A stretch of 14,144 bases of DNA from Microbacteriaceae bacterium UBA4731 (GCA_002404115.1 DHJB01000053.1:1-14144); one strand, 5' to 3'; positions 1-6,882 are shown, numbered from the stretch's first letter. The notes: generated by a model from the sequence alone, not told the origin. Translations and numbers: made by a program.

Positions 1-782
1 CCGACCAGGATCGTCATGATCATGGCGAGAGGGATGCGCCTGGCCGGGTCCTCGACCTCCTCTGCGACGTCACCGCAGGCCTCGAATCCGTAGAACAGGA
101 AGAGGCCGGCCAGCGCCGCGCCCAGGAATGCGACCGTGTAGCTGCCGTTGCCCTCGACGCCCATCGAGTTGAACAGGACGCTGAACTCCTGCTTGCGCTG
201 GAAGATCAGCAGGTACAGGCCCAGGCCGACGACGCCGATGAGCTCGGCGGCGAGGCCGATCCGGGCGACCCGAGCGAGGTTCTTCGTGCCGGAGAAGTTG
301 ATCCCGAACGCGGCGAGGAGGAAGAGGGCGGAGAGGCCAAGGGTGACCTCGTTGGTGACCGGGGCGTTGATCAGGCTGGCGAGGAAGCCGGTGCCGTATT
401 CCGCCACGGCCGTGATGGTCACGAGCATCGCCCAGACGTAGACCCAGGCCGCCATCCAGGCGTAGCGCTTGCCCCAGAGCCGCCTTGTCCACGGGTAGAT
501 GCCGCCGGCGATCGGGTACTGCGAGACGACCTCGCCGAAGACGAGCGCCACCAGCAGCTGGCCGGTGCCGACGATGACAAGCCAGAAGATCGAGGGCGGG
601 CCGCCCGTGCTCAGGGCCAGCGCGAAGAGGGAGTACACGCCAACCAGCGGCGAGAGGTACGTGAAGCCGAGTGCGAAGTTCGCCCAGAGCGACATCGAGC
701 GCTTGAAGGAGTCGTCGTATCCGAGCACCTTGAGGTGCTCGGTGTCGCCGAGTCTCTTCTTGGCGGGTTGATCTGTTGACAT
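1..782 (-). CDS. APC-family amino acid/polyamine permease, C-terminus outside window
   Basis: This is an inner-membrane secondary transporter of the amino acid-polyamine-organocation superfamily. The frame opens at ATG 782 and stays open to base 1, giving 260 residues of a protein normally near 500. The N-terminus MSTDQPAKKRLGDTEHLKVL is cytoplasmic. TM1 starts near residue 32 with LWANFALGFTYLSPLVGVYS, where the unwound FTYLSPLVG segment is typical of the family. Further hydrophobic segments include SIFWLVIVGTGQLLVALVF and YAWMAAWVYVWAMLVTITAV, and about six are present. The cytoplasmic loop GDVAEEVEDPARRIP after TM6 is the standard APC signature. An AAAGAGG ribosome site precedes the start. 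The neighbouring aminoaldehyde dehydrogenase suggests a polyamine, GABA or related amino acid as substrate; the specificity is inferred. The gene has its own 236-bp leader with a copy of the shared AATCAT motif, so it is probably transcribed separately from the dehydrogenase. Confidence 0.9.
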   Translation of the reverse strand, partial: MSTDQPAKKRLGDTEHLKVLGYDDSFKRSMSLWANFALGFTYLSPLVGVYSLFALALSTGGPPSIFWLVIVGTGQLLVALVFGEVVSQYPIAGGIYPWTRRLWGKRYAWMAAWVYVWAMLVTITAVAEYGTGFLASLINAPVTNEVTLGLSALFLLAAFGINFSGTKNLARVARIGLAAELIGVVGLGLYLLIFQRKQEFSVLFNSMGVEGNGSYTVAFLGAALAGLFLFYGFEACGDVAEEVEDPARRIPLAMIMTILV

Positions 783-889
783 GGGGACCTCTTTCGGATC
801 AAGCCGGAGGCTCGACCGACCGCCCTCCCGGTCGTCGGCACCTCATTGTGTGTGCTCAACCTACTGCCGCCGCAGTTAAAGCTACGGAA

Positions 890-902
890 CCGGATGATTG
901 GA
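890..902 (-). promoter_or_regulatory. Candidate GntR operator upstream of the permease
   Basis: The plus strand reads CCGGATGATTGGA, which matches 12 of 13 bases with the reverse complement of 2543-2555 in front of the aldehyde dehydrogenase. It lies about 110 bp upstream of the permease start. The sharing is seen directly; the role as operator is inferred from the third copy upstream of the regulator gene itself. Confidence 0.45.
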
Positions 903-904
903 AG

Positions 905-946
905 GGCCCGGCGTGTCGGAATGCACGAAAATCGTCGTTCCGGGCC
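905..946. repeat. Inverted repeat between aldehyde dehydrogenase and permease, possible terminator
   Basis: Outer arms GGCCCGG (905-911) and CCGGGCC (940-946) are perfect complements. Nested inside are CGGAA/TTCCG (917-921, 938-942) and ACGA/TCGT (925-928, 932-935) around an AAA loop. It lies about 70 bp downstream of the dehydrogenase stop codon and could act as its terminator or as a regulatory dyad. No T-run follows, so intrinsic termination is uncertain. The rest of 783-1018 holds only the permease leader. Confidence 0.35.
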
Positions 947-1018
947 GGAAATGGCACGGGAGGAGGCGATTCCGGGCGGGAACGGCGACTGGGGGCTTCG
1001 GTATCCGTTGTTGGGATG

Positions 1019-2452
1019 TTAGCCGGTGTAGCTCATCACGTGCTTGATCCGCGTGTAGTCCTCGAGGCCGTACATCGACAGGTCCTTGCCGTACCCGGAG
1101 TGCTTGAACCCGCCGTGCGGCATCTCGGCGACCAGCGGGATGTGGGTGTTGATCCACACGCAGCCGAAGTCCAGGCGCTTGGCCATCCGCATCGCGGTGC
1201 CGTGGTCCGAGGTCCAGATGGATGACGCGAGGCCGTACTGCACGTCGTTGGCGAACGACAGCGCCTGCGCCTCGTCGGTGAACTTCTGCGCCGTGATGAC
1301 CGGGCCGAAGATCTCGTTCTGCACGGCCTCGTCGGTCTGCAGCAGGTTGGAGACGATCGTGGCCTCGTGGAAGTAGCCGACGCTGCCCTGGCGGTGGCCG
1401 CCGAGCGCGAGGTTGGCGTGATGGGGCAGGCGCTCGATGAAGCCCTGCACGTGGTCGAGCTGCCTCGCGCTGGAGAGGGCGCCGTAGAGGATGCCGTCCT
1501 CCCGCGGGGCGCCGGTGCGGGCGTTCTCCTTCGCGTAGGCGGCGAGGGCCGCCACGAATTCGTCGTGGATGCCCTCCTGCACGAGAACGCGGGTGGCCGC
1601 GGTGCAGTCCTGGCCGGCGTTGTAGAAGCCGGCGGCGGTGATGCCTTCGACCGCGGCCTGGATGTCGGCGTCGTTGAAGACGATGACGGGCGCCTTGCCG
1701 CCCAGTTCGAGGTGCACGCGCTTGACGTCGAGGGCGGCCGAGCCGGCGACCTCCATGCCGGCGCGCACTGAGCCGGTGATCGACACCATCTGCGGGATCC
1801 GGTTGGCGACCAGCGCCCGGCCGGTGTCGTGGTTGCCGGTGACGACGTTGAAGGTTCCAAGCGGAAGGAACTCGGAGGCGATCTCGGCGAGCAGCAGGGT
1901 CGACACCGGGGTCGAATCGGAGGGCTTGAGCACGATGGCGTTGCCCGCGGCCAGGGCCGGCGCAATCTTCCAGATCGCCATCATCATCGGGTAGTTCCAC
2001 GGGGTGACCTGGCCGATCACGCCGATCGGCTCGCGGCGCACCATCGAGGTGTGGTCCTTCAGATACTCGCCGGCCGACTTGCCCTCGAGCACGCGGGCGG
2101 CACCCGCGAAGAAGCGCACCTGGTCGATCATGACGTCGACCTCGTCGGCGACGAGTCCGGCGCGGGGCTTGCCCGTGTTCTCGCTCTCGACATCCGCGAG
2201 TTCTTCCGCACGGTCCTCGAGGGCGTCGGCGAACCTGAGCAGCGCGCGCTGGCGCTCCCCGGGGGTCGTTTCGCCCCAGGTTTCGAAGGCGCCGGCCGCG
2301 GCGCGATAGGCGACGGCGACGTCCTCATCGGTCGACACCGGCGTGCGGGCGTACACCTCCTCCGTGGCCGGGTTGATGATGTCGAGCTGCTCGCTCGCGG
2401 CCGACTCGACGTGGTTTCCGTTGACGAAGTTGCGGAGATCGCGAATGGGCAT
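1019..2452 (-). CDS. patD: Gamma-aminobutyraldehyde dehydrogenase (PatD-like)
   Basis: This cytoplasmic NAD(P)-dependent aldehyde dehydrogenase has 477 residues, the usual family length. Catalytic residues are intact: Asn153 in TPWNYP, Lys176 in VLKPS, general base Glu249 in HLELGGKAP and nucleophile Cys283 in NAGQDCTAATRV. The AGQDCTAA form of the cysteine motif and the ending AEMPHGGFKHSGYGKDLSMY are, from memory, close to E. coli PatD (YdcW), which oxidises 4-aminobutanal from putrescine to GABA. Related omega-aminoaldehydes such as 5-aminopentanal, or glutarate semialdehyde, are possible alternatives given the glutaryl-CoA dehydrogenase nearby. The ATG at 2452 is preceded by GAAAGGA. A plausible promoter at 2535-2562 overlaps a dyad that may bind the adjacent GntR protein. 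The family is secure; the exact substrate is inferred. Confidence 0.9.
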   Translation of the reverse strand: MPIRDLRNFVNGNHVESAASEQLDIINPATEEVYARTPVSTDEDVAVAYRAAAGAFETWGETTPGERQRALLRFADALEDRAEELADVESENTGKPRAGLVADEVDVMIDQVRFFAGAARVLEGKSAGEYLKDHTSMVRREPIGVIGQVTPWNYPMMMAIWKIAPALAAGNAIVLKPSDSTPVSTLLLAEIASEFLPLGTFNVVTGNHDTGRALVANRIPQMVSITGSVRAGMEVAGSAALDVKRVHLELGGKAPVIVFNDADIQAAVEGITAAGFYNAGQDCTAATRVLVQEGIHDEFVAALAAYAKENARTGAPREDGILYGALSSARQLDHVQGFIERLPHHANLALGGHRQGSVGYFHEATIVSNLLQTDEAVQNEIFGPVITAQKFTDEAQALSFANDVQYGLASSIWTSDHGTAMRMAKRLDFGCVWINTHIPLVAEMPHGGFKHSGYGKDLSMYGLEDYTRIKHVMSYTG

Positions 2453-2534
2453 GGGGGGTCCTTTCGGAAGGCGTTTGGAGGGCGCATGCGTCGCCTGAGC
2501 GCAGTCACCCCGGAGCCAGAGGCTCCACAGGGCG

Positions 2535-2567
2535 ACGATACCTCAAATCATCCGGAATGCAATGATT
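2535..2567 (-). promoter_or_regulatory. Promoter with overlapping operator for the aldehyde dehydrogenase
   Basis: Read on the minus strand, TTGCAT (2562-2557) and TATCGT (2540-2535) are separated by 16 bases and would form -35 and -10 elements. AATCAT (2546-2551) and ATGATT (2562-2567) make a perfect 6-bp inverted repeat with a 10-bp spacer lying across the -35 and spacer region, the position expected for a repressor. The right edge touches the TAA stop of the Cache gene. The element positions are seen; promoter function and the regulator's identity are inferred. Confidence 0.5.
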
Positions 2568-3303
2568 AAAGCGCCACGACCGGTTCGAGAACGGCAATCC
2601 GCAGGGTCGTACCGGCGCAGGGCAGCAGGGTGTAGCCGGCGAGCGGATGCCGTGGGCCAGGCAGGATGTCCCCGACGAGGAGCGTCGGCTCGGTCGACAC
2701 GACCACGCGGCCGACCTCATTGACGAGAGCGACGGGGTCGTCCAGCCCGAGGAAGAGGGGCAGTAGTTCGCGTTCGAGGCGCTTGATGTAGATGTCGGCC
2801 CCGACGACGCCGACCATCTCCTCGCCCACCCGCACCGGCATGGTCAGGGTGAGGATGTAGTCGCAGGTGCACAGGTGATCGACATACGGGCCGGTGATGT
2901 GCGTCCGGTGGGTCGACTCGGGGACCTGGTACCACTCGAGGGTGCGGAAATCGCGGAGGTACTCGGTGTAGACGCGCGTGGACAGGTCCAGCCGGGTGGG
3001 CCCGCTCGTGTTTCCGAGCAGCGGGTTCGCTTCGAGCGGTCCGAGCCACCAGGCGAAATGCACGTCCCGGCCGTGCACGTACCGGGGCGCGGCGATGAAG
3101 CCGGCGCCGATGAGCTGCGGGTCGGGCGCCGTGAGAACCGGCAGCACCAGGCTCTCCACGAGCGCGTCGAGGGCGGCGGTGCGGGCCGTCGGGCCGACGG
3201 CGGCGATCGCCGCGCGCCAGGCGTCGAGGTCGTCGAAGATCCGGGCGAAGATGTCGCCGACAGCGGCGGCGCAGTCCTCAGGCGTGATCGGCGGATTCGT
3301 CAT
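2566..3303 (-). CDS. Soluble Cache-domain sensor protein
   Basis: The protein has 245 residues, with no signal peptide and no membrane segment. The Cache/PDC-like core runs from about residue 65 to 205 and includes DLSTR (106-110), LEWY (122-125), GPYVD (138-142), the strand DYILTLTMPV (148-157) and GVVGADIYI (165-173). Trp124-Tyr125, Tyr140, Asp142 and Asp170 fall at nearly the spacing of ligand contacts in amino-acid-binding dCache domains. The Arg that binds the ligand carboxylate in those domains is Leu122 here. ATG 3303 is chosen because AGGAGGG lies 10 bases upstream; the same frame is open further upstream, but that part only shadows the GntR gene. Its 5' end overlaps the GntR 3' end by 26 bases, so the two are probably translationally coupled. 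Cache domains are usually extracytoplasmic; a free cytoplasmic one beside a transcription factor may inform that factor of a ligand. Function is inferred. Confidence 0.75.
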   Translation of the reverse strand: MTNPPITPEDCAAAVGDIFARIFDDLDAWRAAIAAVGPTARTAALDALVESLVLPVLTAPDPQLIGAGFIAAPRYVHGRDVHFAWWLGPLEANPLLGNTSGPTRLDLSTRVYTEYLRDFRTLEWYQVPESTHRTHITGPYVDHLCTCDYILTLTMPVRVGEEMVGVVGADIYIKRLERELLPLFLGLDDPVALVNEVGRVVVSTEPTLLVGDILPGPRHPLAGYTLLPCAGTTLRIAVLEPVVAL

Positions 3304-4054
3304 CGAGCTGCCCTCCTCTCTCGATGCGCGCCTTGGCGCCGAGCAGCCACTCCGCCAGTTCGCGCACCTGGCCGGCGACGAGCCCGCGTGCGCGAGGGGC
3401 GTCGTTGGCCCAGATGGCGGCGACGATGTCCCGGTTTGCCGAGGCGATCCGGTCCCGGGTGGCGGCGTCGCCCATGCCGAGAAGCAGCAGGGGGCCGAAT
3501 TCGGCCTGCAGGCGGATCTGTTCCCGCACGAGCCGTGCGGACTGGCTGAGCACGGCGAGCTCGAGGTAGAAACCGCCCGCGTTGGTGCGGGCCGCCGCCG
3601 TGGTGTGGAAATCGGCGTTCCGCAGCCAGGAGTCGAGGCGCTCCCCGTCGACCGCTGAGGCGCGGAGGGCGGCGCGTTCCGCGCACCCCTCGACGATGGT
3701 CGAGAAGTAGACGGCCATGTCGGAGAGTTCGACCTGCGCGAGTCCGCGGAGCCTGGCCCGCAGCAGGGTGCTGTGCGGGGCATCCGCCGCCATCACGAAG
3801 CTGCCGCCCTCCCGGCCGCGCCGGGTCTCGACCAGCCCGGCGTCGCGCAGGATGGCGAGACCCTCGCGCACCGTGATCAGGGCCACGCCAAAGCGTTTCG
3901 CGAGCTCCGGTTCGCTCGGCAGCCGCTCGCCGGGAGTGAGCACGCCGAGGATGATGGCGTCGGTGAGGCGCTGGGCAACCTGCTCGGCCCGCCCGGCTTC
4001 AACGAGCTGGGCGAAGATCGCCTCCCGAGCGCCGGGTCGCAGCTGAGCCTCCAT
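3278..4054 (-). CDS. GntR-family transcriptional regulator with FCD-type effector domain
   Basis: This DNA-binding regulator has 258 residues. The winged helix spans about 20-90, with PGERLPSEPELAKRFGV (41-57) and the recognition-helix segment TVREGLAILRDAGL (61-74), followed by the wing VETRRGREGGSFV. The all-helical FCD-like domain spans about 105-245. Asp148/His150 sit near the first metal-ligand position. The usual later histidines appear as Asn207 (SANRDI) and Gln229 (AGQV), so metal binding is doubtful, as in FadR. It lies divergent from the CoA-transferase and upstream of, and overlapping, the Cache gene. There is no Shine-Dalgarno sequence. TAGATT lies six bases before the ATG, which suggests a leaderless mRNA. 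It probably controls the surrounding catabolic genes through the AATCAT motif shared by their leaders. Family assignment is firm; effector and targets are inferred. Confidence 0.9.
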   Translation of the reverse strand: MEAQLRPGAREAIFAQLVEAGRAEQVAQRLTDAIILGVLTPGERLPSEPELAKRFGVALITVREGLAILRDAGLVETRRGREGGSFVMAADAPHSTLLRARLRGLAQVELSDMAVYFSTIVEGCAERAALRASAVDGERLDSWLRNADFHTTAAARTNAGGFYLELAVLSQSARLVREQIRLQAEFGPLLLLGMGDAATRDRIASANRDIVAAIWANDAPRARGLVAGQVRELAEWLLGAKARIERGGQLDDESADHA

Positions 4055-4177
4055 GGTGCCAATCTAGCCGACCGTCCGCGGGGTGCGTGAAGTAAATCAT
4101 GCGATATAGGATCGATGTGGATGCGCGCTGTGGCTCTGCCCGGCGGATCACTGTGCAGGCGGGACTGAGGTGGGCCA
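4055..4177. promoter_or_regulatory. Divergent promoter region with candidate operator
   Basis: This 123-bp region separates the divergent GntR and CoA-transferase genes. TAAATCATGCGA (4093-4104) matches the motif found upstream of the permease and aldehyde dehydrogenase. It is followed by CGAT-N5-ATCG (4102-4114) and by TATAGGAT (4105-4112), which could supply the plus-strand -10 for the CoA-transferase. On the minus strand TAGATT (4066-4061) lies six bases from the GntR start. A regulator bound at 4093-4114 could control both directions. The motifs are visible; the promoters are predictions. Confidence 0.5.
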
Positions 4178-5374
4178 ATGACGGAGAACGCGGGTGGGCG
4201 TGGCGGGCCGCTGGACGGCGTGCGCGTCGCCGATTTCTCCCGTGTGCTCGCCGGGCCGTACGCCACCATGATGCTGGCCGACTTCGGCGCCGATGTCATC
4301 AAGATCGAGAGCCCGGACGGCGACGACACCCGCCGCTGGCTGCCGCCCATTGACGCCCAGGGCGAGTCAACCTACTTCGGTTCGGTGAATCGGAACAAGC
4401 GCTCCGTCGTCTGCGACCTCGCCACGCCGGCCGGGCTGGCCGAGGCCACACGCCTGGCCAAGACCGCCGATGTGGTGATCGAGAACTTCCGCCCGGGCGT
4501 CATGCGCCGGTTCGGCCTCGACCACGACCGGCTACGCGCCGCGAACCCGGGCCTCGTCTACTGTTCGATCACCGGCTTCGGCCCGGGAGCCGGCGCCCGG
4601 CTTCCCGGCTACGACCTGCTCGTGCAGGCGGTCGGCGGCCTGATGAGCGTCACCGGGCAGCCGGACGGCGAGCCGACCAAGGTCGGTGTCGCCCTCGTCG
4701 ACGTGCTCACCGGGTTGAACGCCTTCAGCGGCATCCTGCTGGCGCTGCGCTCCCGCGACCTGCCCGGAGGGAGCGGCGGCCTCGTCGAGGTGGACCTGAT
4801 GACGACCCTGCTGGCGGCTCTCACCAACCAGGCCGCCGGCACCCTCGCCACCGGGCGGGCCCCCGGCCGGATGGGCAACGCGCACCCGAGCATCGCGCCG
4901 TACGAACTTTTCAGTGCCGCCGACCGCGACCTGGTCATCGCCGTCGGCAACGACCGCCAGTTCCGCACCCTCGTGCGGCTGCTCGGCGCACCAGGACTCG
5001 CCGACGACGAGCGCTTCCGGGGCAACGAGTCGCGCGCGCGGCACCGCACCGCGCTGAAGCCGGCGCTCGAGGTACTGTTGCGCGCGGCGCCCGCCGCGCG
5101 GTGGGTCGAGACCCTGACGGATGCCGGCGTCCCGGCCGGTCTCGTCAACTCGATCGACGAGGCCTTCGCCTTCGCCGCCGGCCTGGGCCTCGGCGCCGTC
5201 GTGGAACTCCGCGACCCGGCCGGCGCGCGCGCGTCCCGCCAGGTCGCCAACCCCATCCATCTCCCCGGCCGGCCGCCCGCCTACCGCCTGCCGCCCCCGC
5301 GGCTGGGCGAACACGGCGGAGCAGACTGGATCGAACCGCGCCCCGCTCCGCCGACCAACGAAGGACCATCGTGA
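4178..5374 (+). CDS. Class III (CaiB/BaiF) CoA-transferase, probable glutarate CoA-transferase
   Basis: The protein has 398 residues, the family length. It transfers CoA between carboxylic acids via an aspartyl intermediate; the predicted nucleophile is Asp146 in PGYDLLVQA. Other family landmarks are LDGVRVADFSRVLAGPYATM at the N-terminus, ADVIKIE (38-44), NRNKRSV (71-77), ADVVIENFRPGVM (97-109) and YCSITGFGPG. ATG 4178 follows a GAGGTGGG ribosome site. The stop TGA overlaps the GTG start of a glutaryl-CoA dehydrogenase in GTGA, implying coupled translation and a shared pathway. By analogy with the human succinyl-CoA:glutarate CoA-transferase (SUGCT, same family), the likely reaction is activation of glutarate. 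Specificity cannot be read from sequence, so another dicarboxylate or carnitine-like acid remains possible. The C-terminal 25 residues are Pro-rich and low in complexity. Confidence 0.88.
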   Translation: MTENAGGRGGPLDGVRVADFSRVLAGPYATMMLADFGADVIKIESPDGDDTRRWLPPIDAQGESTYFGSVNRNKRSVVCDLATPAGLAEATRLAKTADVVIENFRPGVMRRFGLDHDRLRAANPGLVYCSITGFGPGAGARLPGYDLLVQAVGGLMSVTGQPDGEPTKVGVALVDVLTGLNAFSGILLALRSRDLPGGSGGLVEVDLMTTLLAALTNQAAGTLATGRAPGRMGNAHPSIAPYELFSAADRDLVIAVGNDRQFRTLVRLLGAPGLADDERFRGNESRARHRTALKPALEVLLRAAPAARWVETLTDAGVPAGLVNSIDEAFAFAAGLGLGAVVELRDPAGARASRQVANPIHLPGRPPAYRLPPPRLGEHGGADWIEPRPAPPTNEGPS

Positions 5375-6582
5375 CCGAACCAGTGATCTCCCCCAGCCAG
5401 CCAGCCCCGTCGATCCCCGCCGTGCCGCTCGTCGACTCCGTGTTCGACCTCGACGCGCTGCTCGGCGCCGAGGAGGTGGCGTGGGCTCTGAGGGCGCGCG
5501 CGTTCGCGGCCGAGCGCATCCTTCCGGTGATCGAGCAGGACTTCGAGGACAAACACTTCCGCCGAGAACTCGTCGCAGAGCTGGGCGCTGCCGGTTTCCT
5601 CGGCATGCACCTCAACGGCTACGGCTGCGCCGGCGCCGGCGCGGTGAGCTATGGGCTGGTCTGCCTGGAGCTCGAGGCCGCCGACAGCGGGTGGCGCACC
5701 TTCGTCTCGGTGCAGGGCTCGCTCGCGATGTTCGCCATCCACAAGTATGGCTCTGAGGAGCAGAAGCAGCGCTGGCTGCCCGGCCTGGCCGCCGGCGACC
5801 TGATCGGCTGCTTCGCCCTCACCGAGCCGGCCGGTGGAAGCGACCCGGCCGCAATGCTCACCAAGGCCCACCGCGACGGCGACGACTGGGTGATCGAGGG
5901 ATCGAAGCGTTGGATCGGCCTCGCCAGCATCGCCGACGTCGCCGTGGTCTGGGCGCGGACCGCAGACGGGGTGCGCGGCTTCCTGGTGCCGACCGTCACG
6001 CCCGGATTCACCGCGACGCCCATCGACGGCAAGCTGTCGATGCGCGCGTCGATCCAGTGCGACATCCGTTTCGACGGCGTGCGCGTGCCGGCCGACGCGA
6101 TGTTGCCCGGCGCTACCGGCCTCTCCGGCCCGTTCGGCTGCCTGAACGAGGCGCGCTACGGCATCGTCTGGGGCGCCATGGGCGCCGCCAGGAGCTGCCT
6201 CGACGCGGCGATCGCCCGGTCGCGCACGCGTGAGGTGTTCGGCAAGCCGATCGGTGCGAACCAGCTCATCCAGGCCAAGCTCGCCGACATGTTCGTCGAA
6301 TACGAAAAAGGCGTCCTGCTCGCCCTGCACCTCGGCCGGCTCAAGGAGCGCGGCGCGCTCACGCCGGCGCAGATCAGTGTCGGCAAGCTCAACAGTGTAC
6401 GGGAGGCGATCCAGATCGCCCGCGAGGCCCGCGCCATCCTCGGCGGCGACGGTATCACGAGCGAATTCCCGGTGATGCGGCACATGGCGAACCTCGAATC
6501 GGTGCGCACCTACGAGGGCACAGACGAAATCCACCAGCTCGTGCTCGGCCGCGCGTTGACCGGCCTCAACGCTTTCTCCTAG
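5371..6582 (+). CDS. gcdH: Glutaryl-CoA dehydrogenase (acyl-CoA dehydrogenase family)
   Basis: This FAD enzyme would oxidise and decarboxylate glutaryl-CoA to crotonyl-CoA. The GTG start at 5371 overlaps the preceding stop and has AAGGA upstream, giving 403 residues. The acyl-CoA dehydrogenase signature CFALTEPAGGSDP is at 147-159. Catalytic base Glu382 lies in RTYEGTDEIHQLVLGRALTG, nearly the same as the C-terminus of human GCDH. Arg109 in DSGWRTFVSVQ aligns with the GCDH arginine that holds the gamma-carboxylate (human motif DSGYRS), and this separates it from ordinary short-chain dehydrogenases. GPFGCLNEARYGIVWG (253-268) and QLIQAKLADM are also GCDH-like. Electrons would pass to ETF. With the coupled CoA-transferase it forms a glutarate degradation pair, as used in lysine, cadaverine or 5-aminovalerate breakdown. 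Confidence in this specific function is high for a sequence-only call. Confidence 0.9.
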   Translation: MTEPVISPSQPAPSIPAVPLVDSVFDLDALLGAEEVAWALRARAFAAERILPVIEQDFEDKHFRRELVAELGAAGFLGMHLNGYGCAGAGAVSYGLVCLELEAADSGWRTFVSVQGSLAMFAIHKYGSEEQKQRWLPGLAAGDLIGCFALTEPAGGSDPAAMLTKAHRDGDDWVIEGSKRWIGLASIADVAVVWARTADGVRGFLVPTVTPGFTATPIDGKLSMRASIQCDIRFDGVRVPADAMLPGATGLSGPFGCLNEARYGIVWGAMGAARSCLDAAIARSRTREVFGKPIGANQLIQAKLADMFVEYEKGVLLALHLGRLKERGALTPAQISVGKLNSVREAIQIAREARAILGGDGITSEFPVMRHMANLESVRTYEGTDEIHQLVLGRALTGLNAFS

Positions 6583-6591
6583 GAGCCCGCC

Positions 6592-6882
6592 ATGACGACA
6601 TCCGGCCAGCTACCGGCACCATCCGCCATGCCGCCGGCGAAGACGTTCGCAGCCTGGCGGACGCCCTCGCCCTGGTGGCCGGCCGGATCGTGTTCAACGG
6701 CTGGCCGACCGGCGTCGTGATCGGCTGGGCGGCAGCACCACGGCGGATCGTGGCCCGCGACCACCGCCTCGCTGCACAGCTCGGTCTGGCCGATCCACGA
6801 CGAGACCCTCGCCCGGGCCCTTGAGACAGCAGGGGAGTCGGCCGAACTCGCGCCGCTGGTCGGGGCGCTGCAGCGGCTCTGA
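6592..6882 (+). pseudogene. Remnant of an NADP-type aldehyde dehydrogenase C-terminus, frameshifted
   Basis: Three successive frame pieces read as the end of a ketoglutarate-semialdehyde-type aldehyde dehydrogenase. They are SGQL (codons ending at 6611), then TGTIRHAAGEDVRSL and AGRIVFNGWPTGVVIGWA (6612-6731), then QHHGGSWPATTASLHSSV (from 6733). Restoring one missing base near 6611 and removing one extra G near 6731 joins them. Intact relatives, from memory, have FNGxPTGV followed by HGGPxPATxxxxxTSVG. After SSV the expected TAIRRFLRP ending is absent, and the frame runs WPIHDETLARALE to a TGA at 6880-6882. An AGGAG and ATG (6592) at the front give only a 42-codon out-of-frame peptide. It sits directly after the glutaryl-CoA dehydrogenase, so a semialdehyde dehydrogenase may once have been the third gene of this operon. 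The rest of the protein is missing. Confidence 0.7.

Noticed and set aside
882..2000. Minus-strand frame in another phase within the aldehyde dehydrogenase
   Set aside because: The real dehydrogenase frame carries all catalytic residues; this one is Arg-rich out-of-phase sequence.
2505..2720. Small minus-strand frame near the aldehyde dehydrogenase leader
   Set aside because: It is out of phase with the Cache gene over most of its length and has no family features; the region is better explained by the Cache end and the promoter.
3304..3783. Upstream extension of the Cache frame by 160 codons
   Set aside because: It overlaps the GntR gene in another phase, is rich in Ser, Pro, Thr and Arg, and a strong ribosome site precedes ATG 3303.
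4532..5314. Minus-strand open frame of 260 codons opposite the CoA-transferase
   Set aside because: It is an antisense shadow with biased composition and no ribosome site or motif.
5281..6534. Long minus-strand open frame (417 codons) opposite glutaryl-CoA dehydrogenase
   Set aside because: It lies wholly antisense to a gene with conserved catalytic motifs, has an Arg/Gly/Ala/His-rich translation and no recognisable domain. High GC content keeps such frames open.
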